Assembly (NCBI GenBank): GCA_022494885.1
Contig: JAGVSM010005014.1
Location: 145,588 to 209,587 of the forward strand
Reading direction: 5' to 3'
Source of the DNA: Micrasema longulum
Taxonomy: Eukaryota; Arthropoda; Insecta; Trichoptera; Brachycentridae
DNA length: 64,000 nucleotides
In this document: positions 30,601-40,472 of the stretch, piece by piece
Layout of the letters: each line of letters opens with the position of its first letter
Position numbering within the stretch: position 1 is the stretch's first letter
Made by a program: the position numbers and the translations under genes
Notes under the pieces: generated by a model
Told to the model about the DNA's origin: nothing
Seen by the model: only the letters and a program-made list of their open reading frames with translations
Databases searched by the model: none

Positions 30601-30764
30601 TTTTAAAGGAATGTAAAATAAATAAATATTATTTTTTTATTTCAGGTAAGCTCCCCACTCCTTACGACTTTTATTCAAACTCAAATGATAGATAAGGATC
30701 GGTAAGAAATACATTTAACTAACGATTTTATTTTATTTTTTAAATTTATTGCATAATACAAGTA

Positions 30765-31420
30765 TTCATATTTAATAACAGGGAATCTATATAAAACTGG
30801 TGAATAGAAAATAAAAACGGAGCGTTCTCTGTTTTGGATAGTCTCCATGTAACACGGCTCAGCCAGTTCTAAGATGGAGATTTTTTATATTTTATCACTT
30901 CTGTTCAATGAACTTTATAGTCCTAACGCTCCAATATACCTGCGTTAAAATTTTCAACGCTTATCAGTTCATGGTTTACCTCTTCGTTCTAATTCTCAAA
31001 GCACTCTCTTAATACCCATCCACAATTCCTCTTTCTTCTCTAACACAAATAGTGTCCATGCCGCTTGACTGTGGAATCATCTCCCATCCACCATCCACCA
31101 TCAAAGATAGTATCTCTGTTTAAATCACATCTCCTTTCTCTTCTTTAATTTCTCTTGTTTTCCTTTTCCTCTTTTTTCCTTTTTCCCATTGAGTAATGGT
31201 ATTGTTTTAAGGTAATTTATACACAAATACATTTTTTTATTATTTTTAAATATCTTTAGCTTTTTTTTATCTTTATTTTCTATTGAATTTGTTTTTACTT
31301 GAATTATAAAAATAAAACTATTATATTATTGATTAGTTGGAAAAAATTGCCATTTGGCAATAAGCCTGCTAATGTACAATTAACATTATGTACAAAAAGT
31401 TGAATAAAAAAAAAAAAATG
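30765..31420 (+). mobile_element. LINE C-terminus and 3' end
   Basis: Begins with TTTAATAACAGGGAATCTAT, GGAGCGTTCTCTGTTTTGG and CATCTTAGAA-like strings, which occur inverted at 45436-45560. Downstream, one frame reads LLIPIHNSSFFSNTNSVHAA then LWNHLPSTI, matching the F..N....A..LWN.LP end of CR1-type ORF2. The 3' end GCCATTTGGCAATAAGCCTG then AAAAAGTTGAATAAAAAAA resembles insect LINE tails. Confidence 0.6.
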
Positions 31421-31860
31421 TATAAGTAGTTCTATACTAACATAACAATAACAAAAAAATCAAACTATTTAATTGTAAATGCTTAGCTAATCAAATGTAA
31501 GGATTAATAATCGTTATTATACAAATATAAAAAATATGTTATTTAAACATAAATAATATAGTATAATATATAATAAAAAACAAATATAAAGTAAAAGTTT
31601 TGCCTGTACATCTTTATTCATAAATATATTTTTTAAATGTTTTATTTTTTAATTGGTTTTTTTTCATTTTAATTATAGCTTTAGATAAGGTATTTTTGTA
31701 TCTAGTGAAGCTGCTAGAAATATTTTCTTTAAATTTTACATGCCAAACGCTTATTTTTATTTTATTTTATTTTTGTATTGCAATTACGTCGTTTTACTTT
31801 TTTGCCAATAAGCCCCGTTTTTCAGAACTGAACTGAAATAAAATATGTATATATATATAT
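31421..31860. other. AT-rich spacer with a LINE-tail fragment
   Basis: TTGCCAATAAGCCCCGTTTT near 31800 is a second, short LINE 3'-end string like the one at 31355. A TATATATATATA run precedes the next element. No genes seen. Confidence 0.35.
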
Positions 31861-32192
31861 AGGGTGTTTTTTTAACCCTGTCACATCCGAAGCTACGATA
31901 ATCAGTATGACCAAAAAGACATATTGGCATATTTCAATAATTTTTTAGAACGAATATTAAAAAAAACAAATGGTTGCTTACTTCTGCAAGGGAGAAGAAG
32001 TGAGGAGAAGGAAAACGTAATCTGGTACTGCGCTGCGCTCCTCCCACTTCTCCCCTGCAAAAGTAAGCAACCGTTTGTTTTTTTGAATATTTTATTTAAA
32101 AAAACTCTTTGTTCTTTTTAATATGCTAATATGTCTTCTTGCCCATTCTGATTATCGTGGTTTCGGATGTGACAGGGTTTAAAGAACACTTT
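31861..32192. mobile_element. Palindromic MITE, about 330 bp
   Basis: Ends are inverted: AACCCTGTCACATCCGAAGC and TTTCGGATGTGACAGGGTTT. A second inner inverted pair is AATGGTTGCTTACTTCTGCA and GCAAAAGTAAGCAACCGTTT, and a third is GGGAGAAGAAGTG with CACTTCTCCCC. The element is bordered by TATATA and ATATTA. Open frames inside are produced by its own symmetry. Confidence 0.8.
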
Positions 32193-32239
32193 GTATATTA
32201 GATATATGTTTTGAAATAATATATCCTTCGAACCCTGAT

Positions 32240-32600
32240 TATTATTGTAGTTTAAAATTCCGTCTTTATCGTCTGGGAATTTGAGTCACTTCACTTTCGA
32301 AATAATAACGACAAGATCCTAAAGTCTTGTAACAATTTGTCAGTCGGATCCCGCTCCTGTTGGAGTCTGCGTGGCGTGACAAGTAAAAAGTGCCATCTCC
32401 TTTCTCCGCACGCTCCCGAAATGGAGAACGCGCATTATTAGTGTGTTGTTTGAGCGCATTATTCGTGTGAGATGGCCATTAATGCCTCGACATTATGGGC
32501 AGACACCCAGTCTAAATATCCCTCGCGACGTAAGGGGGCAGTCCGCGCTGTGTGTAATCGATTCACAAATTCAAGCGAAAATAACAAACCACTTAGAGGG
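32240..32600. other. Mixed-composition stretch upstream of hAT copy b
   Basis: Moderately GC-rich, with GCGTGGCGTGACAAG, TCCGCACGCTCCCGAAATGG and TATCCCTCGCGACGTAAGG. Two frames of about 60-78 codons run into the hAT copy and so cannot be genuine as drawn. No family recognised. Confidence 0.25.
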
Positions 32601-33302
32601 CAGGGGCGAACCGTGTATAGAAGCGATTATGCACAGCTTACCATTATATTCTACTAACCATATTAATATTTTATCGTAACTTTATTTACAGAAAAACAAA
32701 TAAATAATTACCATTTATTTTAAATCATTTCCACCGTTTGTATTTTTATCTTAATATAAATATAAATTTTGATAAAGCGCGGCTAGCGCTTGCGGTGAGC
32801 CAAGAAACTAGCCGGTATTCCAACTTATTTTTTCATACAAATAAGTATACTATATTTTAAATGTATTAACCCCGGTGCGGTTTTTTTCTCCTAGATTAAA
32901 CTTGCAGATTACACAAATTATTTAAAGATTCTTTATTTGGAAAACAGTATTTCAAACATTGTTTCTTAAGGGCTATTTTTCTTTGAGATGGTACTTTTGA
33001 CATAAGACCATAATTACTTTCAAGCGTCATATTGCAGGACATATAGCGCTCCACGCGGCCGTTTTTAGCACTATTAATTACTAGAACAATGCGGCCAGTT
33101 GACATTTCAATTGAATACCTAATATCGACTGAATTTATAAAGTATATATTTTTTTTTCATGAATCATATATATTAAAGTAATGGATAATATATATATATA
33201 ATAAAATATATCACGAAGTTACATCAGTTGAGTTAATTTCATGGATGAGAGTTGTTTTATCACACAGAACCGTAGAAAAATATCAATTTATAGTATATAT
33301 TA
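32601..33302. mobile_element. Non-autonomous hAT-like element, copy b
   Basis: Matches copy a (7905-8597) from CAGGGGCGAACCGTGTATAG through GAGCCAAGAAACTAGCCG, TTAACCCCGGTGCGG, CTAGATTAAACTTGCAGATT, GACATATAGCGCTCCACGCG and GAGAGTTGTTTTATCACACA to TATAGTATATATT. The right terminus CACTG seen in copy a is lacking, so this end is truncated or overwritten. Confidence 0.8.
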
Positions 33303-33423
33303 CTTACATTATATTATGTACCTTCTATGTAGGTACAAATATATGATATTTTATTATTAGTTACAGTGTGTAAGAGTAAAATTTGAATAAATAAATAAAA
33401 TACTAATAATAGCAAGTATTAAT

Positions 33424-33690
33424 CATCATCATTCTCTTTCTGCACCTAATGGTGCATAGTGCACTGCATTAGTACAACAATCGCAGCGTGTTTTGATTTT
33501 TAAAAATCTTACTTGATGGTAAGATGATCGGTCTTACGCTTCAGGTACCACTCCAGGGGCTATGAAATATTCTAGTGTAAAGACACCCTTTAAAATAAGG
33601 ATTTAATGTCAACCATGTCGCGAATCGAACCCTAGGCATCTTGCATGGCATGCACGCGCGTTGACCATTACACCACGAGGCTGACATGTT
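33424..33690 (-). repeat. tRNA-derived SINE, copy 3
   Basis: On the minus strand the head reads CCTCGTGGTGTAATGGTCAA (A box) and GGTTCGATTCG (B box), followed by the shared body: CCTGAAGCGTAAGACCGATC, ATCTTACCATCAAGTAAG, CACTATGCACCATTAGG and an AATGATGATG tail at the low-coordinate end. Its sequence sits between copies 1 and 2. Confidence 0.8.
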
Positions 33691-33711
33691 TATTCTAAAG
33701 TATAGTTAAAT

Positions 33712-34510
33712 GTCTTTCGTATGCTGATGATGCCGTGCTTCTTGCTAACAACTGCAATTCTTGGTAAAAGGAACTGCAATTCTTGGTAACTAAGGTCTAC
33801 GGTGTATGCAAGGGAAGCGATTTACTGATGAATGTCGATAAATCGAATGTGATGGTTTTTGAAAGATAGTGAAAGTACGACTAAATGTGTAATCGCTGTG
33901 AATGGGGTTATACAAAAACTGGTAGAGGAATTTTTGTATCTTGGAAGTATGTTTACTAGGGATCGAATGACTGAGAAAGGCATTGAAAGGAGGGTGAGTG
34001 CCGGGAACAGAGTGAAAAATCAAACAAATCAACCTTGGCAAATAAATGTTTGTCGCAAGAGGTAAAAATTAGCAGTTTACAATGGAGTCCTGGTCCCGAC
34101 CCTGATGTATGGGAGCGAAGTATGGACAGAGGAAAATAGGGATGAAAGTAGGTTGAATGGTGTGGAAATGCGATCTCTCAGGCGAATGTGTGGTAAAACT
34201 ATTAACAATAGATGCGCAAATGTAGAGATACATACATTATGTAAAGCTGAGATAAACATTATCGACAAAATCAAGGAAGGAGCTCCGCGCTGGTTTGGAC
34301 ATGTATAGCGAATGGACAGCGATAGAACGGCTAAGAATATTTACAATGCGAATGTTGATGAATGCAAAAATAGAGGAAGACCGAGAAAGACATGGCATGA
34401 CCAAATACAACAAATACTTGAATATGGACAGGTCGAAAGTCGGAATAATCGGCGCGCGTACGTCTTCTCTGCCTACCCTTACGGGGAAAGGGCTTAATGC
34501 TTTGTTTGTT
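33712..34510 (+). pseudogene. RTE-like LINE family A copy
   Basis: Starts at a damaged YADD region (TCGTATGCTGATGATGCCG), with a short internal duplication of CTGCAATTCTTGGTAA. Then LLMNVDKSNVMVFE, KLVEEFLYLGSMFTRDRMTE, GIERRVSAGNR, MYGSEVWTEENRDESRLNGV, EMRSLRRMCGKTINNRCANV and GRPRKTWHDQIQQILEYGQV appear across three frames. The 3' end CTACCCTTACGGGGAAAGGG is followed by TTTGTTTGTTTG. Dead, but the C-terminal third is well preserved. Confidence 0.9.
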
Positions 34511-34763
34511 TGTTTATATAATTATTTGCTTTCTTATTTCTTACCCAAATATCACAATTTTCAGACTGTTTCCTCAACTTGTGCTTTAAAACCGAGACGA
34601 CCGAAAAATGAAAAATGGGAACCGAGTTGTGGTATTGATCTTGATCCGTGAGCTCTTAACACTACCACGGGACTATAACCCGGTATATTGCGGGACCACA
34701 GCGCGGTTCAAAATTAAAACAGATCAAATATTATATCGACGAGTCTAATTTACAATCAACAAT

Positions 34764-35091
34764 GTTTGATTATGTCCAAATGCTTAAAGACTGGCTGGAT
34801 TTCCTCCCTAGAGAGTTTTTTATATTTAAATTTATTTTAACAGAGAGGGAAAACACATTTGAGAAGGGAATATGAAAGTCTATGCCCTTACAGGGCTTAC
34901 GACCTGTCATTGGCTGGTTTAAGTGGCCACTTTGCACACTGTGTAAACATGGGCAGAATGGTGAATGTTACACAGTGTGTAAAGTAGCCACTTAAACCAG
35001 CCAATGACAGGTCATAAGCCCTGTAAAGGCCTAGACTTCCATATTCCCTTCTCAAAAATGTTTTCCCTATCTGTTGATATAAATTTAAATA
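34764..35091. mobile_element. MITE family M1, near-palindromic dimer
   Basis: Two M1 ends meet head to head around 34945. The left half has TGTCCAAATGCTTAAAGAC, GACCTGTCATTGGCTGG and GGCCACTTTGCACACTGTG; the right half repeats these inverted: CACAGTGTGTAAAGTAGCCA, CCAGCCAATGACAGG, CATATTCCCTTCTCAAAAAT. Right terminal bases are lacking. No ORF is credible. Confidence 0.75.
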
Positions 35092-35099
35092 ATTTACAA

Positions 35100-35285
35100 T
35101 CTTTTAGTAGGATCAGATAAACCAAAATCTTAAGTCTGGTCATGTCAAAAGCAGGCAGAACCGAAGGGCATGTATGACAAGATGTATGAATGTGGAAGAG
35201 GCTAGGATTGTATGGCAGGGTAGACGTGTGTGGCGGTCCATTCTCTCTGCCTGCCCCTACGGGGAAATGGCGTGATGGTAGTAGA
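35100..35285 (+). mobile_element. RTE-like LINE family A, 3' end
   Basis: GATCAGATAAACCAAAATCT, AGCAGGCAGAACCG, GGCATGTATGACAAGATGTA, GGCGGTCCATTCTCTCTGCC and CCCTACGGGGAAATGGCGTG, then TGGTAGTAGATGGTAGTAG. The copy at 48268 is nearly identical and represents a subfamily with a GTA-type tail. Confidence 0.75.
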
Positions 35286-35639
35286 TGGTAGTAGATCACA
35301 AAAAGTGACGCAGATGCAGACTGCCTCCTTAACCTCCTACAGTTCTCATGTTTCTTCTCTTTAAATGTTTAAGTGATTTATGTCGGCGATGTTTGGGGAT
35401 TCTTTATATCTTATATTCGGTACCCCGAGCACCACTACACACTCGCAAGTACATAATATGTATATATACACGCGACCAGGAATCCAACTCCAAAACGAAC
35501 AAATTGTTACGGACTCATTTGTTAAAAGCGTCCGAGTGAGATATTACTTTAGGCCGAGTTGGATGCGCGATTTACCACTGTGTGCTTAACCCCAATTTTC
35601 TAATTGACGAATTTATCAGCCGATATGCTTTCTAGGAAT

Positions 35640-35860
35640 CCCAGGGCCTATGACCTGTCGTTGGCTGGTTTAAGTGATCTGAAATTCAACAATATCTACT
35701 CATTTTATCATCTAATACATTTTGTTGTTCCCACATTTAGTTTAAGCTAATTTTTCTTTAAGCCATTTGGAGACTTTGGATACATTACCAAATTAAATAT
35801 GGAATTTTACCGATTGCCTGCATACACAATAAATATCTTAGTTTGTCCAAATGCTTGTAT
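35640..35860. mobile_element. MITE family M1 fragment
   Basis: GGGCCTATGACCTGTCGTTG then GCTGGTTTAAGTGATCTGAA near 35645, and TTAGTTTGTCCAAATGCTTG near 35845 as a terminus. The intervening part does not match the complete copy. Confidence 0.45.
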
Positions 35861-35889
35861 ACAATCATAAAAAAATAATAAATATTGAT

Positions 35890-36150
35890 ATTCAAAACAC
35901 AGAATTAAAATTGTTAGAAAATTATCTCAGCAATCGTATGCAAATGACATAAGTAAATAATGAAACGTCGGATCACCAAAAAAATATTTGGGAGTTCCGC
36001 AAGGATCTGTTCTGGGACCACTACTATTCATTTTGTACATTAATGATATGACTTTGACATTGTCTGATTGCCAAATTCGACTTTTTGCAGTTGATAAGTT
36101 AATTTATGATTTGGTCCGTGGTTCGGACCCCACTTTACCACAACTTGATT
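35890..36150 (+). pseudogene. CR1/Jockey-like LINE, reverse-transcriptase palm fragment
   Basis: One frame reads GVPQGSVLGPLLFILYINDM, then TLTLSDCQIRLFAVDKLIYD. VPQGSVLGPLLF is RT domain 4 and LFAVDK is a mutated YADD box (the aspartate pair has become VD), so the catalytic centre is lost. The last part (CCCCACTTTACC, about 36130) may be SINE-derived. Confidence 0.85.
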
Positions 36151-36159
36151 CCCGTTAAT

Positions 36160-36700
36160 TAGAACTCGTTGAAAATGGCCCCAAAAATTTTAATATTTCG
36201 GTAAATCATAAAAACAAAAAAATTGTTTTTTCGACAAAAAAAATAAGTGACAAAATGACCTTTGGGCGTAGGTATAGTAAAATTTAAAATTTTTAAAAAT
36301 ATATATATTTTTTTAATAAGAAATGTAGCTAGTGGGGGAATAACGTGTAAATCTATTTTAAGTCAGTGAGTTTAGGGAATCTTTTATTTCCGTACCGGCG
36401 CTTTTGCATTCGACTGTTTCCCTCCGGCTCGGGTTAATGCAGAAACGACGCGACTCCACGGGCCGAGAGCGGAGAGCGGAGAGCCGAGAACCGGTTTCGC
36501 ACTAATACGCTCATCTCCTGTTATTAAGAGTCCGATATAAGTATCATGTATTCGTGTGATGTTGTCAGTATATCTACACTGTACAGCATGTCGAAACCGT
36601 CGCCCGCCGTGCAGCACCTCGCACGCATAAAAGGGAAATATCACATTTTTTTCAGTAACTAAAAATTTACCTAAAAAAATATAATTAAACTTTATATTGT
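36160..36700. other. Spacer with GC-rich segment
   Basis: 36390-36630 is GC-rich for the window (GAGAGCGGAGAGCGGAGAGC run near 36465; ACCGTCGCCCGCCGTGCAGC near 36597). A long minus-strand frame (36384-36767) crosses it but runs into a LINE tail and shows no motif. Possibly an unrelated DNA-transposon or low-copy sequence. Confidence 0.25.
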
Positions 36701-36709
36701 CATCCATCT

Positions 36710-37105
36710 TCTTCTTCAGCCTTATTCTCTCCACTGCTGGATAAAGGCCTCTTCCAAACGTCTCCATTCCTTCCCATCACCCGCTTTCATTCTACGTCGT
36801 TTACCGGCAATAGAGGCGATGTCGTCGACCCATCTTTTCTGTGGCCTTCCAACACTTCTTTTGTTTGCCCATGGTCTCCACCTTATTATTCTGGGTGTCC
36901 ACCTGCCATCATTTTGCCTCGCCAAGTGTCCTGCCCACTGCCATTTCAATTTCGCTGCACGATCCATGATATCCACGACTCCGGTTCGGCGCCTTATTTC
37001 TTCGTTTCTTATTCTGTCTCTTAGACATACACCGAGCATCTGTCTTTCCATGGATCGTTGCGTGCGTTTTAATTTCTGGGTCCTCTTTTGTGTTACAGAC
37101 ATCAT
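36710..37105 (-). pseudogene. RTE-like LINE family B, C-terminal remnant
   Basis: 127 codons: KLKRTQRSMERQMLGVCLRD, RIRNEEIRRRTGVVDIMDR, AKLKWQWAGHLARQNDGRW, KRSVGRPQKRWVDDI and GKEWRRLEEAFIQQW. This is the very conserved C-terminus of insect RTE elements (RAMERSMLG..., LKWQWAGH.AR, GRP..RW.DD, W....E.Y.QQW). The catalytic domain is absent. A short second copy lies at 50222-50356. Confidence 0.9.
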
Positions 37106-37330
37106 CCATGCTGCGGGTCTTTTTAAATGATTTTGAGAAAAGTTGGATTTTAAGTTTGTTCTGGAACGTCCTCACAGTTTTGCATTTTTGCCGGTAGAGC
37201 ATTCCATAGCATAGAAGCTACGACCGCAAATGCGCGTTCACCGAAAAAGAGCGCTGGTTGCGTACAGATGTAATAACTTTTCCTATCGCCGTAGATGTAG
37301 CTGATCTCACCGTATGCCGCATGTCAGCTA
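37106..37330 (-). pseudogene. CR1-like LINE family 2, C-terminal fragment
   Basis: In minus-strand pieces the family strings CTGACATGCGGCATACGG, GAAAAGTTATTACATCTG, TGAACGCGCATTTGCGG and GGAATGCTCTACCGGC match the copies at 37809-38287 and 62830-63375. It abuts the RTE copy. Confidence 0.7.
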
Positions 37331-37339
37331 GTTAATCAG

Positions 37340-37808
37340 GAATGCATAGTTTATTTAGAAATTATGAGACTTTTACAAGCGATGCTGAAGAAATAACAAA
37401 CATCATCAATGAATATTACACCAACGTAAATAAAAACGTTCCTAGAAATTTAAATGGTCTATGTCTAAACATATCAGAAAAACAAAGAACAAAAATAAAT
37501 AGCCCTTTTTTTCTTAGACCAACAACGACAAAAGAAGTGTGTAAAATAATTTATTATCCTTAAAAAAATGCATCATCAGGGTATAATAAAATTATAATTC
37601 ACTAAAAAAATCTCAAAGATATATTAAGCTTGGTCATATCAAAATTAATTTACATGCAAAGTTGAGAATCTACCCGAAAGAATTAAAAACTGCAAGAATA
37701 ACTGGTATTAAATAAAGGTGAAGATCGAACGGAACCTAGTCACTATAGACCTACAGCAAATTTAATTGTATTTAATAAAATATTCGAAAAATATACGCAT
37801 AAACGATT
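37340..37808 (+). pseudogene. Jockey/CR1-like LINE (J5), reverse-transcriptase N-terminal part
   Basis: MHSLFRNYETFTSDAEEITN, NEYYTNVNKNVPRNLNG, SPFFLRPTTTKEVCKIIYY, NASSGYNKII, then EDRTEPSHYRPTANLIVFNK and IFEKYTHKR. The SSG.D/N.I and NYRPIS.L...SKIFEK motifs are RT domains 0-2 of Jockey/CR1-type LINEs. It is cut at 37801-37808 by a CR1 tail and continues from 38296. Confidence 0.85.
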
Positions 37809-38287
37809 TTTATTATTATTATTATGGATAACTTATATAGCGCCATTTTCGTAATATAATACCTCAAGGGCGCTTTACATAGTGATTTTATAATTATTTT
37901 TTTTTTATTGAAGCTTTTAAATTTGTAATTTAATTAAAACAATTTATTTTGTTGCACATGCTACGGATTTATTCAAATGATTTAGAGAACAAGTGGGTTT
38001 TAAGTTTTTTCCGAAACATCACTTCACTTTTACAGCCTCGCACCTCTGCTAGGAGAGCATTGCATGCCATATGGCCTGCGACCGCAAATGCGCGTTCACT
38101 AAATTTAGTGCGCTGTTTGGTTAGAGGTATAATAACTTTTCCTCTCGCCGTAGACGTAGCCGATCTAAGCGTGAGACGCCTGTCAGCTAGTTCATCTGGA
38201 ATGCATAGTTCCCTTAGATATTCCGGAGCAGAGTTGTGCAGTGACTTATACATAAGCCAACAGAGTTTGTATTCGACCTTCTGTGGA
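37809..38287 (-). mobile_element. CR1-like LINE family 2, 3' end inserted in J5
   Basis: 479 bp flanked by the duplication AAACGATT (37801-37808, 38288-38295). Minus-strand ORF: MYKSLHNSAPEYLRELCIPD, LADRRLTLRSATSTARGKVI, RTKFSERAFAVAGHMACNAL, FRKKLKTHLFSKSF. The 3' UTR has GCGCCCTTGAGGTATTATAT and GGCGCTATATAAGTTATCC, ending in ATAATAATAATAATAA. Removing it restores the J5 reading KYTHKRLVGH. Young, because the 94-codon ORF is open. Confidence 0.9.
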
Positions 38288-38295
38288 AAACGATT

Positions 38296-39240
38296 GGTAG
38301 GTCATAAAAAATCTTAACATAATATGCTTAAACCAACATGGTTTTCAAGAAAAAAAAGAACCGGAACCGTCCTAGTAAATTTAATAAATTACACACAAAC
38401 AAACGTGAATGCTGGAATTCCAATCACAGGAGTAATCTTAGTAAAATCATACTTCAGAAAACGGAAGCAGTATACCGTTAAAATTGAAAAAAAGTCAAAT
38501 ATAATCAGTAAATTTTGGAGTACCACAAGGATCTATTCTGGGTCCACTATTAATTTTTTATACATTAATTACTTATCACCGTACAATTTAAAGGAAAAAT
38601 GTTTATGCATGCCTGTGATATTGGACTATTCTTTAAAAATCGAACTGACGTATTAACAAGCAATGACATAAACGAAGACCTCACTATGTTGACCAAATGG
38701 ACAAACACAAATTTACTCACACTTAATATTTTTTTTTACATATTATCCATTTTGAATCTAAATAAAATTCTCATAAAATAGATGCTTGCATAAATTATGA
38801 ACGACTAAGTGAAAATGAACATGTAAAATGCTTAGGACTAACAATAGATAGACAATTGACATGGACAATTCATTTCAACAATTTAATTAGCAAAGTGACG
38901 ACATTATGGCGTCTTTTTTTTAAATCCAAAAACTTTGTTCCAAAAACGGAAAAAAATAGTATGTATGAAGCCTATGTAAAAACATAAATATGTTCAATGC
39001 AACTATTATGGGGAACAAGAAATCAAAATGACATAAACAGACTACAAAGACAGCAAAATAAAATATCAAAGTTAGTATATGACCTCCCTTATCTAACACC
39101 AACTACAGAACTCTTTGAACAAACTGAACGATAAAATGTAACTGAACTCTGATCAATTAGCCACTGGTGTTATTGTAAACGAAGAACTAAAACTTGAAAA
39201 AATTGTTGTAAACATAGACACAATACGAAAACATCAGAAA
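38296..39240 (+). pseudogene. Jockey/CR1-like LINE (J5), catalytic and C-terminal part
   Basis: Across several frames: LNQHGFQEKK, VLVNLINYTQTNVNAGIPIT, a damaged VPQGSILGPLLIF, NEDLTMLTKWTNTNLLTLN, HVKCLGLTIDRQLTWTIHFN, RLQRQQNKISKLVYDLPYLT. These follow the Jockey/CR1 order. Frame breaks are frequent. A second copy of the middle region lies at 55190-55870. Confidence 0.8.
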
Positions 39241-39880
39241 AATATCATACTCAACCTTCTAAAACGAGACAAGGCCAGTCATGACTAATAAACCACGGAC
39301 TAAAATTATACAAAAAACTTCCAGACAAAACTAAACTAAAGACCCAGACAACCTTTACAAAAGATGTTTAAAATATAATTATTAACAGTAGAATATGAAT
39401 TTTAAAAAGAAAAAATATTTTTGTTTAATATATGTAATCCGTAAGGGTTTATAAATAATAAAAATATTCCGGAGCCGGATTATGCAATGAAATCATAAAG
39501 CGAGAGAGTTTGTATTCCACTCTTACGCGTAGCCAGTGTAATTCCCGAAGGAGTAGTGTGATATGACTGAATTTAGATATTCCAAAAATAGAAACAAATT
39601 TGTCGGATTTTGCTGGCTGAGGGTTGGAGCTCCTACTGGCTGAGAGTTGACTCTTTAGGCTTACTGGTTAGGCTGACTGACGTTACCACACTCTGTGGTC
39701 TCTTTAAATGCCACGTTCCTTTGTTTTTCATTTCTCTATGGTAGGAACAATAATAATTTACTGCAGAACTTATGTATTTATACTTTTATGTATACTCTTA
39801 TGTATACGGGCGTTTAAAGCGCAATACTGTTAGTCTTGCAGAAAAAAATGTATTGTATTAAATGTAAAATGATACTACAA
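39240..39880 (+). repeat. Tandem duplication unit 1
   Basis: Starts within the J5 3' region (ATACTCAACCTTCTAAAACG, GAGACAAGGCCAGTC, ACAACCTTTACAAAAGATG, GTAATCCGTAAGGGTTTATA) and continues into unrelated DNA (GGATTTTGCTGGCTGAGGG, TTACCACACTCTGTGGTC, AAATGCCACGTTCCTTTGTT, GCGCAATACTGTTAGTCTTG). Unit 2 repeats both parts in the same order. Confidence 0.85.
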
Positions 39881-40470
39881 AAAATATTATACTCAACCTT
39901 CTAAAACGAGACAAGAACAGTCGAGACTAACAAACGAGGGACTGAAATTATACACCAGACAAAACTAAACAAAAGACTCAGACAACCTTTACAAAAGATG
40001 TTAAAAATATTATTATTAACAGTAGAGTATGAATTTTAAAAAGAAAAAATATTTTTCTAAATGTATGTAATCTGTAAGGGTTTATAAATAATGAAAAAAT
40101 AATGAGCAGGGTTATGCAATGGTGTTATAAGCCGACAAAGTTTGTATTCCACCCTCTGTGTTGCGCGTAGCGTAAGGAGTAGTGTGATATGACTGAATTT
40201 ATATATATTCCATAACAGAAACAAATTTGTAGGATTTTGCTGGCTGACGGTTGGAGCTTCTACTGGTTGAGGGTTGACTTTTTGGGCTGACTGGTTAAGC
40301 TAACTGATGTTACCACACCCTGTGGTCTCTTTAAATGCCACGTTCCTTTGTTATTCATGTCTCCATGGTAGGAACAATGTCAATTTACTGCAGAACGTTG
40401 TTCTTATGTATACGGACGTTTAAAGCGCAATACTGTTAGTCTTGCAGAAAATTGTAAATGTAAAATGATT
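39881..40470 (+). repeat. Tandem duplication unit 2
   Basis: ATACTCAACCTTCTAAAACG, ACAACCTTTACAAAAGATG, GTAATCTGTAAGGGTTTATA, GGATTTTGCTGGCTGACGG, TTACCACACCCTGTGGTC, AAATGCCACGTTCCTTTGTT and GCGCAATACTGTTAGTCTTG repeat unit 1 with some substitutions and short deletions, including the loss of about 35 bp near 40395. Confidence 0.85.
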
Positions 40471-40472
40471 GC

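Noticed and set aside
30890..31330. LTR retrotransposon or solo LTR
   Set aside because: No TG..CA ends, primer-binding site or polypurine tract; the coding scraps fit a CR1-type LINE C-terminus.
31924..32121. Small protein gene
   Set aside because: The frame is created by the symmetry of a palindromic MITE.
32443..32679. Gene covering 32443-32679
   Set aside because: The frame runs through the left end of hAT copy b at 32601, so it joins unrelated sequences.
36384..36767. 127-codon minus-strand gene
   Set aside because: Its beginning lies in the tail of an RTE-like LINE and the rest has no motif or repeat support.
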